Part shown: positions 51,401 through 63,513 of the stretch, piece by piece
Layout of the letters: each line of letters starts with the position of its first letter
Numbering within the stretch: position 1 is the first letter of the stretch
Source: Sitta carolinensis
Taxonomy: Eukaryota; Chordata; Aves; Passeriformes; Sittidae
DNA: 64,000 nucleotides
Assembly (NCBI GenBank): GCA_032173965.1
Contig: CM063284.1
Span: forward strand, 137,615,625 to 137,679,624
Direction: 5' to 3'
The notes under the pieces: generated by a model
What the model was told of the DNA's origin: nothing
What the model saw: the letters and a program-made list of their open reading frames with translations, nothing else
Database searches by the model: none
Program-made: the position numbers and the translations under genes

Positions 51401-53662
51401 AATTACATAATTATTTTCTTTCAAACATGTCATTTACAGAAGGTGTTCCCATGTCTCTTCCTCCTGTAGGTTACTATATTCTGTCACATGCTATAGATTA
51501 AAAAAAAAAAGAAGGCACCTATATTAAGCAGTTGAATCTGTCTGGTTTAATTTTCTAAGTATATTTTAAAACACTACTACTCCAAGAATAATTGTAATCT
51601 CTCTATTTTAATCTGTCCCACTATTTTTTTTCAATCATATATGACATCATTTTAAAGTGACAAATCATTCAGATTTGTGGTTTCCAAGACTTTAGAGTTC
51701 TGACTGGAAATTTCTGCAGTTTGATCAATCGTGCATTTTTTGCTTTTGCTATGGTCCTTGTGATAACATTTAAATTATGCATCACTTTAAACTGCATCCT
51801 GAACTTCAAACTCATCATCCTTCAAGGAAGACCAGCTCCCAGCTTCAGGGTCTAAACATAGCAATCATTTCAAAATTACAAAGTTACAATTATGGAAAGA
51901 AATCTTGATTAGTCATACAAAAATACTCCTACATAAATTGTTTATTTGCGACTGTGATATGATAAATAAAATTACTGTATTTCCTCTTTGCTTCTGTGTC
52001 TTAGATATTTGCTGTTTGATTATGCTTTTAAATAGGTAACTTTTTAAACTGTGGTTTAACAGCTCTTTGTTTTGTTTTGTTTTGTTTTCAGGTTCACAAG
52101 ATTCTAGTTTTTCTACAGTGTGTTAGTTGTTTCCAAAGAAAATACAGTTCACTAAGAATATTTCAGCTGAAATTGAATAGTATCCAAAGAAACTCACCAA
52201 AAAAACTTTTCTAAGTGAATAGCAGACTCACTTAATAAATTTTTTATTAGGTCACAGAAATTTTACAGCAGGAAGAGTTTTAGTCTAATCTGAAAGGTGC
52301 AAGAAATGTTTGTCCCTAATTTATATAAAATTATGCAGAAACATAAAACACATTAATATCCCAGTTTATTGTAACTTTGACTGTAAAATTAAAGAGAATG
52401 TCAAAGCCTATACATTCTCACTTTTAATTGGATCTCCAAATAACTGTTTATTCTTGTAAAAAGGACAATATAGATACTGAAAAAGAATATGCATAATCAA
52501 AATGCAAATTATAAAAGAAAAGTAAGTAAAACAAACTTTTGTATAACTTCATTGAGAATCTTTCCCACAAGTAAAGGCAAACTTTCTGAAGACTACAGAA
52601 ATTTTATTCCATATTTAACAGTTTACAGGAAATGGAAATATTTGATATTTTCAAATAACATATAAAATATTTCTAATGTGGGTTTTTTTTGTTTTAAATG
52701 AGTGTAACTTTTCATTCCTGTATGAAATTTTGATCTTAATGATACATATTTAAGTTTATAATCTTCAAAGAATATTATTCATCAAATCCATAGCACATAT
52801 ACAAATGAAGCTTCATCACCAGTGGATTTTTCCCATTAAGCTAGCTATAATTCTTCTACCAGTCATTTCAATTGCTGGTATGTCCAGTAACTTGCCACCT
52901 GATATTTATGCAGACAGTATCAGTCAATACTTAGCAAATAAATACATCTTGAATTTAGTAAGGTACTGTTGGGGCTTTGTTTTGTTGGACCACATGTTGA
53001 TGAATCTGTCATTAGCTGCTGGAGTCCTGTCTGTGTGGTTTTGTATTCATATATACTTCTATTAATTTTCTGAGTAGCAGATGATTAGATTTAATGTCTG
53101 ACTAGCCTGATGTTACACTGATTCAATTTTAAATTTAGTGAGATCTTTTGCCTGCCAGACACTTTTTAATATTTTCCCACTAGCTCTAATCGTAATTTAA
53201 AAAAAGAAAGCCCTCAATAAAAGGGTTTGCTTATTTGCATTTTCTAAGATAAAGGCATGATCTTCTTCAATTTTCTGCTGCATTTGCTGTGGCCAGCATC
53301 TACTCAACTAAAATAACAACATCCTTCAGTATTTTTTTTCTAGATGCAATTTTGTTTTCATCTAATACTCAGCAAATATTTGGTTCTGAGGACCATATTG
53401 CCTTATTTTTACATGTCTTAGCATTTTCTTATTTTGAATACCAAGATATTAAAGAAAATATATGATTACTTAATAAAGTATGGATTTTAAATGTTTAGTG
53501 TATCAAATCTGACTTCCCATATTTTGGTTCTTAATGTTTTTTTAATGGCCTCTTTCATGGGAGTGCAAAATCTAGCCTTTTTTTCTCTTTCAAGTCTGTT
53601 CTGTGATTTTTTTTTTTTTTTCTGTGTCACTACCATGATAATTCATCAGATATGCAAGCATC
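48450..53662. other. AT-rich intronic sequence, no gene seen
   Basis: Simple runs only: T17-18 at about 49961-49978, TTTA units at about 51198-51220 and (TTTTG)n at 52066-52088. The open frame at 52805-53065 starts ATGAAGCTTCATCACC and is partly hydrophobic, but it has no recognisable domain or splice context. Confidence 0.55.
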
Positions 53663-54234
53663 TGTGCTGATTTTGGCTGGGGCAGAGGTAATTCTCTTCA
53701 AGCTGATTAATTTGGGCTATGTTTTGTATTTGTGCTGAAAACTATGATAAAACAGGGACGTTTTTGCACTTTCTAGGCAGTGCCTTTGCTGCTTCCCCTG
53801 CTGTCACGCTGGTGAGCAAGCTGGGGGTGAATGGGAAGCTGGGAGAAAACCCAGCCGGGATAGCTGACTCCAAACAACCCAAGGGATATCCCATACCACA
53901 CGGTGTCTTGCTCATTATGTGGAGCTGGGGAAGAAGAAGGAAGGAGAGATGTTTGGAATGATGATTATCTTCCCAACCATTACTCCTCATGGGACCCTGC
54001 TCTCCTGGAGCTGGCTGAATGCCTGCCTGACTGCCTGTGGGAAGTGGTGAATTAATTCCTTGGTTTGCTTTGCTTGCGTGTGTGACTTTGGCTTTGCCTA
54101 TTAAACTGTCTTTGTCCCAGTCTATGAGTTTTATCACTTTTACTCTGCCATTTCTCTTCCTCTTCCCACTGGTGAGGGAGTGAGAGAGAGGCCATGTGGT
54201 GCTGGTAGTTGCCAGCTGGGGTTAAACCACAACA
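53663..54234 (+). mobile_element. Solo endogenous-retrovirus LTR
   Basis: From TGTGCTGATTTTGGCTGGGG to GGGTTAAACCACAACA this follows an LTR that is abundant in neoavian genomes. The U3 start carries TGGGCTATGTTTTGTATTTG and TGCTGAAAAC. The middle has AGCCGGGATAGCTGAC and AAGGGATATCCCATACCA. The R region shows GGAGCTGGGGAAGAAGAAGG, where the upstream TATA box is mutated, and then GCCTATTAAACTGTCTTTG with an ATTAAA polyadenylation signal near 54098. Ends of TG...CA type are present. No internal retroviral genes adjoin it on either side, so it is a solo LTR left by recombination. Target duplications are not clear. Being intronic and in the sense opposite to CSMD3, its poly(A) signal would not act on the CSMD3 transcript. 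Confidence 0.85.
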
Positions 54235-54939
54235 GTTTCTCGGATCTCTAAACATCAATCTGAGCATCTACCAGTAGAAAGTTTCAAAAGCTCTGAAAAC
54301 TATTTAAGGAGCAATAGCAGTCAGCCATAAATGGTAGTCAGCAGAAAAGCTAGGAAAAGAAACATAATATGCTTTTGAAAATTAAGCTATGTATTTAACT
54401 ACCAAAAAATGATGAAACAAAGTATCTTCTATGTCATTAAATATTTTTAAATATCAACAATGTTTTAAGTATATGAAAGAGTAACCAAATAATTTTTTTA
54501 AAGTCACCTACAACTGTTAACAGCAAATATATTTGCTTTTGAATAAAACATTTAGAGTGGTCCAGAACATATTTACACCTATGCTTCTCCTCCTTCTCAG
54601 AAACTGAATCCATATTCCATACACATAGGCATACAGATCATTCAGTTTGAAGCACATCTCATGCTATTTGATTTCTACATTAAATTCCACACCCTACTAG
54701 CTGAGATGAAGTTCTAATGATTTTAGCGGTTTTTAACTGTCTCCATATCCACTATAAAGTAGTATGAATGCCACAAAAGAAAGGAGATTTTTTTCACTCC
54801 TGTTATGGTTTTCCCTGGCAGGTTACCAAAATTACATTAATCGTCATTCAATAAATAAATAGAAAAGATTTCATATTAAAAATATGAAAAATACATGTGC
54901 AACTAACTGTAAAAGTACTACTTGGTTACAAAAAAATAG
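54235..54939. other. AT-rich intronic sequence, no gene seen
   Basis: I recognise no exon or repeat in this stretch. Confidence 0.55.
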
Positions 54940-55110
54940 TCATTTCACAGCACTAGATAACAGGATATTAAACAAAGGAGGGGCAGTTCTGAGGTCAAAA
55001 CAGGTTGTTCAGGGCTTTATGGAGTTAAATCCTGAAAATCTACAAGGAAGGAGGTGCCTCAGCCTTGGGCAGTCAGATTCGGTTCTTAATTGTTCAAGAG
55101 ACACAATATA
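54940..55110 (-). mobile_element. Diverged CR1 LINE fragment
   Basis: CAGGTTGTTCAGGGCTTTATGG, AAATCCTGAAAATCTACAAGG and GTGCCTCAGCCTTGGGCAG follow the antisense CR1 3' region (usual form: ggttgcccagg...cttgaaaacctccaaggatgg...cctctctgggca). The match is patchy and short. Confidence 0.5.
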
Positions 55111-55364
55111 TCAGATTCAAATTATTCTTTGAGATAACAGCCTCTGTCACGTGATCTAAGTAACAGACCTAAGTGATCACAAATGCCACAGGAGAGAGAA
55201 CCTTGCAATTCTAACATGCTTAGTCTGATAACACATACCAAAGTCAGAAAGTGCTGTTCTTCCAGTGATTGAACAGGTACAAAGAATTGGATACCAGGAG
55301 TCAGGCTTGTTTTAAAACCCCTAGTGTCTGTACAGAGTTCTTTTTCCCGGTCCTTATGATAAAG

Positions 55365-55750
55365 TCATACAAGCATAGAAATCTTTGGGTTTTAAGGCAC
55401 CTTCAAGAGTCATCTAGTCCAAGTCCTTTGCCATAGGCAGGGACATATTCAAGTAGATGATACTGCTCAGAGCCCCATCCAACCTTATCTTGAATATTTC
55501 CAGGGATGGAACATCTACTGCTTCTCTGGGAAATCTGGCCCACTGTTTCACCACCCTCACTATAAAAAAATTCTTCATTATATCTAGTCTGATCTAATTC
55601 TTCATATATCAGTCTGAATCTAACCTCTTTTAGTTTAAAACCATTAACCTTTGTCCTATAACTACAGTCCCTACTGAGAGCGTGTTTTCCCATCTTTCCT
55701 AAAAGCCCCCCTTAAGTACTGAAAGATCATGATAAGGTGTCCCTGGAGCC
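55365..55750 (-). mobile_element. CR1 LINE 3' fragment
   Basis: The stretch is a clear antisense CR1 3' end: CAAGCATAGAAATCTTTGGGTT at the terminal side, TCATCTAGTCCAAGTCC, GGCAGGGACAT, AGGGATGGAACATCTACTGC, CCACTGTTTCACCACCCTCAC, TAAAAAAATTCTTCATTATATC, AGTTTAAAACCATTAACC and CTTTGTCCTATAACTACAG. It is 5'-truncated near 55750, beside a CAAA microsatellite. The open frame of 96 codons across it is not in the ORF2 frame throughout and encodes nothing functional. Confidence 0.9.
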
Positions 55751-55767
55751 TCTAACTGAGGGGAGGG

Positions 55768-55791
55768 AAAAAAAACAAACAAACAAACAAA
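55768..55791 (+). repeat. (CAAA)n microsatellite
   Basis: An A run followed by four to five CAAA units, sitting at the 5' truncation point of the neighbouring CR1 copy. Confidence 0.85.
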
Positions 55792-55984
55792 TCTTTGTTA
55801 GTACTACCTCTATTTATTACATAAATTTTACAAGAGTATTTCTACACCAAGTAGATGTACAAAATGCATCAAATACTGCATTAATTGCCAGTAGAGGGAG
55901 CAGATTGTCTCACATGATTCTGCACTTGTGTGACCTCAATATGTGCATACTGGGGACCACAGTATAAGAAGGATAGAAAGCTAT

Positions 55985-56225
55985 TAGAGAGACCATCTAA
56001 AGGAGGGAAGCAAAGATGTTGAAGGGCCTTGAGGGGAAGCCATAAGGGGAGCAGCTGAGGTCACTTGGGCTGTTCAGTCTGGAGAAGAGGAGACTGAGGG
56101 GAGACCTCACTGCAGTCTATGACTTCCTCAGGAGGGGAAGAGGAAGGGTAGGCACTGGTCTCTCTCTGTGGTGACCAGTGGCAAGACTCAAGGGAACACA
56201 ATGATTCTGTGATTCTGCTTGCATC
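55985..56225 (+). mobile_element. CR1 LINE fragment, internally deleted
   Basis: Sense-strand CR1: TGAAGGGCCTTGAGGGGAAGCC (diverged), TTCAGTCTGGAGAAGAGGAGACTGAGGGGAGACCTCACTGCAGTC, then GAAGAGGAAGGGTAGG, CTCTCTGTGGTGACCAGTGG and CAAGACTCAAGGGAACAC. It then jumps straight to the terminal motif AATGATTCTGTGATTCTG. The roughly 250-300 bases of 3' region normally between these points are missing, so the copy has an internal deletion with its genuine tail retained. Confidence 0.85.
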
Positions 56226-57099
56226 CTACTTTGCTTAGTTTATAGTATATGTTTGGGGTGGGTTTTCTGAGATATTTTTTTTTTTTCCTTTTCTAGATAG
56301 AAGAATGAAAAGAGTTTTACATTTTTTAAAGACAATATTTTAATATTAATAAACATTTCTTAGAACAAGATAACACTGTTTACATCTTACATATGAATTT
56401 AACTTTCTGAAGATTTGAGAATTCTGTATCTAATCTGATGATAACATCAACAATATTTCCATTATTATATCTTTCTGATAACTCTTCTAAATGCCAGAGT
56501 AAGACTAATCTCCCATTAACTCTTCCATGCCTTGGCCTTTTCTCACATCCATGTTTTATGCACTCACCTATGCAACCATACCTTTCTGAGCTTTGATCAG
56601 AAAAAAACATATCCTAATACAAAGTTCAAAGAATCACAAGGGCTTCAAAGTCAGCAAAAATTAGTAGCTAATCCAAGTGAGGATCAAATAAACTCCAAAA
56701 GAACTCTGATTTGGATCACGCAATCTCTCATGATGGTGTTCAATCACCATTCACTTGTTATATACTCACACTTATTAATTAAACTGAAAAGTGTCAAACT
56801 AAAACTGGTAAGATGAAGTTCAATTACCTTGTTAAACAAGTTGTTCAATTAATTAATCCAAAGGTTTAAAAGTATTCAGAAATGGATTGGACATGTAACT
56901 AATAGGTAAATTCAGAGTTCAGCAATATATCACTGATAGAATTGCTAAAGTAATTCATGGATATGAAAATCCCATGATTCAAGAAATCAATCAATTTTTA
57001 GGCAGTGAATTGCACTGAGGCTCTGTAATGTGTAAATTTCATGTGTACATTGGGTTCTGGTGTAAAGGTAAGATCTCCTCATCTTTGTCATGACCCAGG
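56226..57099. other. AT-rich intronic sequence, no gene seen
   Basis: I recognise nothing in this stretch apart from a T-rich run near 56274-56287. Confidence 0.55.
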
Positions 57100-57190
57100 A
57101 TTTTCATCTTATTTTCTCTTGCTGTCCTGCTGTTGAGGGGGAGTGATGGAGTGGCTGATGGGCATCTGGCAGCCAGCCAAAATCAACCCA
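57100..57190 (+). mobile_element. LTR 3'-end fragment
   Basis: TCTCTTGCTGTCCTGCTGTTGAGGGGGAGTGATGGAGTGGCTGATGGGCATCTGGCAGCCAGCCAAAATCAACCCAGCA resembles the end of a second avian ERV LTR family (usual form ends ...ggcatccagccagggtcaacccaccaca). Only about 90 bases are recognisable and there are no retroviral genes nearby. Confidence 0.65.
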
Positions 57191-57194
57191 GCAA

Positions 57195-60100
57195 AATCTC
57201 TAATGTTCTTTCTTACACACCAATTCAGAACATATTTTAAATCTCAGTAGTGTATTGAAAAAGGATAACACTGAGTAATTACTATTACTGAGTAATAGAC
57301 AATTAAGTTCAAATCTCTTTAGGGCTTATGTTTTTGGATGTGCTTGTGTGCATTCATGTGTACATGTTGAGAAGTTAAAGGTGTTGAATTGCAGTTGAGA
57401 GTATTGCAAGATTGAACTGCAACATCCTGGTAAAATTCAGCTTATCTTTGGTCTTTTAAATTTCTTACTAAAGAAATCATGAAGAAAGTAAGAAATATAA
57501 AGAATTCCTTAAGAGCATTCCAATTAAAATACAAATAGGAGAAACTCCTACAATTTTTACTTGTCTATTCAATTAGTTTAAAATAAATAAACAAAATTTA
57601 ATAGTCTATAAAACAAACCAAACTCAACTGAGCAGGACTGGTCAACTAGATTCAAGTTTTAATGTCACTGAAAATAGTAATTAAAAAAAAATAGTTTGTT
57701 CAAAAAGTCATTAACAAATTGACATATGATTTATGAATTTTTTTTTTTGTCAAATGATAATTTTTCTCTGTCAAAATGCAAAACAGATCATGAAATCTCT
57801 TATTTTAAAATAATGATCATAGGTCAAGGCTGAACACTGTTAATTGAACAGCTGCTTTGAACTAAACAATAAAGTACTCATCAGATTCTGGTATGATCAT
57901 TATATTCTGTATAAAACATGTTTCTAAAAACTGTCATCATCCATTATCAATGTAAAACTTTTATTATAGAACTCTCCACTTTTTGTATCATCAGAAATGA
58001 AACAGATTTTATAAATAATTATCTTTTCTAAAGCAGTCAATTTGTTTTAAGACATAAAACTATCAAGAACTTCAAATGATAAGTAAGAACTATATATTGC
58101 ACTACCGTACATAATCTTTAAAAATCTGTAGGATGTGGATTTGCCTGCTTCTTGGAGAGGAAAACTGATAAGAACAAAACATATCAAAACAATAACTTTC
58201 AGAGAATTTGAAAGCATCCTAGGTCCTTAAACTAACTAGAATTTTAAAAAAAAATAAAGCATGCAGTACATATTTTTAACCTTGAGCAGCTGGAACATTG
58301 TGACAATATAGTTTATTGTCCTCATCTTAAAACTGGGTGAAGATCTGTGATACATTTTAGCAGATCCTGGAGATTTCAAAGGAGAGGAACCTGCTCCTTC
58401 CAATTTTCCCAGGCTCTAACACTGACTTCACACTGGTTCTAGTTATTTGCACCCTTCTCTCTGAATTTAATCCCAATGAAGAACTATTGCTTTAAAAATA
58501 AACCCGAGTCTATTCAGTTAGCAAAGGGAAGCATACCCTCAAAGTGGTATGCCCGATGAGTGCCAGAGCCAATGGAAAAAGGAGAAAGATCACATAGCCA
58601 AAGTCAGAGGAACATGGGAGACGGGTTTGTGTCTGTGAGTGACAACAAGCTTTCAGATGAGTTGGACTGTCTTTTGTAACTTTGCCTTAATGTGTGAAAA
58701 TAGCACAATATGGAAAGGAGAGATGCCATATTTTGTTTCTCACCATTGTAGGTGCCAGGAACTTCCAGAACAGCTTCAACTTATACTAGATACTCTGTAT
58801 CGTTTTGGAATTCATCCATGAGCAAAAGGCTTGTGACATTACCGCCACACTCTTTATTTCTGTGCTAGTATAGAGATAAATCTGTAGTAGTAGGCCATGT
58901 AAAAGAGGACAAACTATATACATATATTTTAGAATCGATACTTTTAAGATGAAAAATTCAGTCTTTTATAACTGAATAATGGCAACAAATAGAATAAAAC
59001 CAACAGATTCATTAGCTAAATTAGCTGCAATATCTAAAAACCCAAGCAAACAAAAAACTCCATGGATTTTATTTCATCCATTTTCTTCTAGAAATTTTTC
59101 ACTGAGCCAGAAACAACTTACTTTTCTCACAGGCCCCTGTTCATTTTAAAAGAGAACATGGAAGCAGAGTATGCCAGAAAGAGCAAGAGGAGAAGAGAAG
59201 ATGCTAGAGTAAAGGTGTCTCTCCTCCAGCACTGGGTATGTCTATCTTTATCTGTAGAGGTCTGGAGCATATGGTGTTTCAAGGCAGAGCCTGAATCCAC
59301 TGCAGTGAAGAAATAAGTATGAATAGTCCTTCTTTTTTGACCACTGTGGTGAGAATTAAACTCTGAATTTCTCTGAAATGCCCTTGGAGTTGGGATAGGT
59401 AAAAAAGCAACAAAACAGACAACCAAATTAAACACAAATTGGAAGATAAGAAAGATAGGTTATAATGGAAAATATTTTACATTTAGACATCTAAAATCCT
59501 GGAAAAGATGGCTCTAGGAAAAATGGTCATGGCACTTGAGATGTTTTTTTAGCCCATCCAACCAGAAATATGATCCTATAATGATCTTTACAAATGCAGA
59601 GAAAAAAAGTATTCTAAATTAATATATATATTACATAAGTGCAATTTATATTCTATATAAACATAAATAATCAAAACATGTAATTTTCAGTCTCATAGAA
59701 GGCAAATTATTAATTCTATATTGATTACTACATATGAAATACCGTAGAAAAAATTCTGGCAGGAAAATGAAAAGTATTGTTTAAGAAAAAGATACTTGAG
59801 TTTAAAATAAAAGATAAGGTTCACATTTCCAAGGGAGAAAAATTTAAATTACAGAATTGGACTTGGAAAACATAGATAACAAGCAGAAGCGTGTCAGGAA
59901 CCTTATACTAACCTCCACTTTTCATAATCTTCTAATAACTGATTAAACAAAGAAGAAATACTACCAAAATGAACAAAGAAATACCACAATAATTTCAGAA
60001 AAGAGATTTTAAAAGATTCTTTTGCAAAAATTGGATAAGAAAATTCAAGTAGTGTTTGTCTTTGTGTTTAAGATTGGGTAATAGCTATGGGCACATAAAA

Positions 60101-63100
60101 TGCACATCTGTAAATAATTATGGGACCGTCAGGTCTGCAACCGGCATTTGCCTTTTAATAAATGGGTTTAAATAAAAATGAAAGTTATAATAGAAATATG
60201 AGTGCACTTAGCTGATCTATTTTGCAATCATCAAAGGATATGTTATCTGTGTTATCCTGATTCCATATCAGAGCCATGTTTTCGGACATTAACAGATTCA
60301 GATAGTGGAGTGAAAAAGACTATTGAAAGGAAACAATTGTTACTGCAAACAGGAGACCTCACAAAGCAGATGATGATTTGGCTACCCACATTTCATACCA
60401 AAATAAAGAGTTAGAGTTGTTACTTTTTAGTATTTTAACTGATAAAGACAATGAAAAGCCTGTGTAGAATGTTTAAATCTTTTCCATTTTCTTTGTATTT
60501 TATGGAAATATGCTTTATAAAAATGCTAAATATAAGTCCTTCAAACCACTGCATCACATAATAAAAAGTGTGAAATCAGTTCAAAATTATTCTTCAAACA
60601 CAACCCATTTAATAAGGCATAAAAAGAATAGGGGTTTTTAGGACATTCAAAGTTGGTCTTGGAACGTTTCTTGATATTTTACCTTTTAATTCAATATCAA
60701 GGATAACTGGCCACTACTCTAAAAACCCACTTTTTTTAAGAATACACATTTTTTACTAAAAAGCCCAAACCAAACATAAAGCACAATAAATAAATTTGTG
60801 TGCTGAAGGCTATAATTATTTTTTTTTGAAAAAGTAATTAATGTTTTTTATTTGACTTCTTCATGGCTTATTATCAGTTAAAAAATTTCTTACAGCTGCA
60901 TCTCATAAAACAGTGTTAAGAGCCACTTCCATATATGTCTGGAACATATTAGCATAATAATGAAACCTGGTGTTGCAGCATATTGATCGATAACTTAGTG
61001 CAGTTCTATATAACAAAATGTTTAGACAAAAACCTATATCCAATAATAGACTGGGAAAAAAAACAAACAAACAAGACTTAATTTCCCTAGACAACCATCA
61101 AGAAAACCTTAGATACAGAAAAATTAAATCTACTTCATCCAAAACTTAGGGCAAGAGAAAATGTTGAAAACCTCTACATAAAATTGTCAAATCATGTTGA
61201 ATGCAATTCCATCTTTCAATATACCCAGAGCTGAAAACCTACCAATATATTGCTAATTACAGGTGCAAACACTATGAAACAAAGAAAAAGTGGTCTACAG
61301 TTTTTGTAGTTAAGGGATTTCAAAAACTTTGTAATTTTAGTAATTTTATTGAAATCCTGAAAAAAGAGTGATGTTAAAAAAAAAATTATTCACAGATAGA
61401 AACTGCAAATGGGAAATGGTTGTCAAAAAAAGAAAATTATGTGGCAATGATTAATTAGGTGTTAGAAAGGTAGGATAGAAGTGGATAAAACAATTTAACA
61501 AAGGAGTGTGTAATGGAATGAGAGAAATTGTAGAAAATAGTTTGATGGTGTAAGTAATATTATGATAAGACGAAGTTACAAAAAAATTCAGTACTTATTT
61601 TTCATGCAAAACAATAGTCAAATCCATAGGTTGGGGTTTTTTTTAACTTCAGTAAAGCAAGATATCTCTATTTTAATTTTTATTTATTTTTCCTTCTCTA
61701 TAACCACAATTGTAGAATTCATAACACATATCCAGATTGTTCATAGTATTTATATGTGGAAACATGGTACTTTTTTGTACTACTATAGTCTTTCATTGGG
61801 GAATAAACTTTAACTGATTTACATAGTTGATAATATTATTTTTCATATTTCTTTGTATTTTGGATAGTCAAGATTGATTTTTGTTTGGGTATTTGTGTGT
61901 GTGTGTGTGTGGGCATGGAGGACTTTTTGAATATTTTTTCAATTCTATATTTAAATATATTTTCACCTCCATTATTTATTTGAAATCACAGAGGAAACAA
62001 AAACAACTAATACAAACTATTACAGCCATGATTCTTTTTCACATGGTCTGGTATAACAGACTTACAATGCAACTAGGAAAAAGCTATTTGTACAATTAGC
62101 AATATTCGAATGGCTATGAAGTAAACTACCTTGAGTATCATGTCACTGTGCTTTTCTCATCCAGATTATATTTATAGAGGTGGATTATCAAGTAGTATGT
62201 AATGGCAGCAGTAACCTAAGAAATTACTTGGCTTCAAATTTGGAAAAAAACCCCAAACATTGTTTTGACTTAATTCCAGATTTTGCCATGGTAAAAACAT
62301 GTTTCAGTGATTTCTATTTGAAAATTATGTCCTTTAGCATTTACTGTTTCCTTCAAACTCTATGACTCTTTTTGGAATTATGGACAACTACTTTCCAAAT
62401 GACAACAGAAATACTGCAATATATGAAAAATTTACAGTACAGAAATCGCCGAAAAATGCACTTGTCACCACTCATGAGGTTGATATTTTGGTGTGTGTAC
62501 AGTTCCCTTTGGAACTGCATGTCCTACTGCTATGCCCCTACAGCGTCTCCTCTCATTCCTCTCATATCTCCCTTACACACTATCTCTCCAAAACATTCCT
62601 CAATTTTGTATGTATTGTTTCTAGTTAGATCATCATACTAGACCCTCTTCATTTCACTTTTTCCAGTACCTAATATTCCACCCAAATATGAGTCAATTCT
62701 TTTTATATAAATGCTGGTTACTCTAGAGAAGCTATCTCATCAACCACTTTAATCACTTTGTAAAGTGTTAGAGAAATGTCCACCTGCAGACCTGAGCAAT
62801 AGAAGTCTTTACTGGTTTCTTTCAAACCACAGTTAAGAATGAACAGCATTTGTCTAAGAAAAGATTCCTCCTTCATAGTATTAGAAAATTACAGTTAAAC
62901 TTAATCTACTAATCTAATTCTAGCATGGCACATATATGGAAGGTGTCAGCAAGAAAAGCAAATCTACTTTACTTTAAAGGAACTTTTAATACTGTTTAAA
63001 ACTAGATAAAGTACACATTCATTTCTGTGCACAGCTTGTTTCATATTATACGGCAGAAACATTTAATGAGCAAAATTCTCTCTGTCCCTTGTAGATATAT

Positions 63101-63320
63101 TACACACGTATAGAAGTAAAATTTTTTATACAACTTGAAAACTAGATGTGTAGGATGCATGCTTTAAAATGCTAAATAAATGCATATTGGACCACATAAG
63201 AAAAGTGTACAATTTCATGGCTGAATTTTTAAATCCAGATGAAAAAGACACTTCTGCATAACAATCCGTGTTGCTATATTTAGGTCCTAAAGACTTGCAC
63301 TGACTACAGAAGAACTGACA
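57195..63320. other. AT-rich intronic sequence, no gene seen
   Basis: I see no recognisable exon or mobile element. Small simple runs occur: (CAAA)n near 61062-61074 and (GT)n near 61893-61911. The overlapping open frames near 62360-62640 have no domain. Confidence 0.55.
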
Positions 63321-63465
63321 TCAGATTTGGAGATAATTTTTGATGCTACTAACTCTTAGAAAGGATCTCAGGGGCTGGTTTTGGCTTTTTAGCATTATTT
63401 TTTGGGGGTGTTTTTGTAGGGTTTTTTTTTGGTTGGTTGGCTTTGGTGTTTGTTTTTTTGTTTGG

Positions 63466-63513
63466 GTGTGTGTGTGCGTGTGTGTGTGCGTGTGTGTGTG
63501 TGTGTGTGTGTGC
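63466..63513 (+). repeat. (TG)n dinucleotide microsatellite
   Basis: About 48 bases of TG repeats with two or three CG interruptions (GTGCGTGTG), preceded by a G/T-rich stretch from about 63400. Such alternating purine-pyrimidine runs can adopt Z-DNA. The Thr-His and Val-Cys open frames across it are artefacts. Confidence 0.93.

Noticed and set aside
52805..53065. Hydrophobic open frame of 86 codons
   Set aside because: Partly hydrophobic translation is expected from T-rich DNA; no family signature, splice pattern or conservation evidence.
53719..54267. Open frames of 70-131 codons between 53.7 and 54.3 kb
   Set aside because: They lie inside a solo LTR, which is non-coding; no retroviral protein domain is present.
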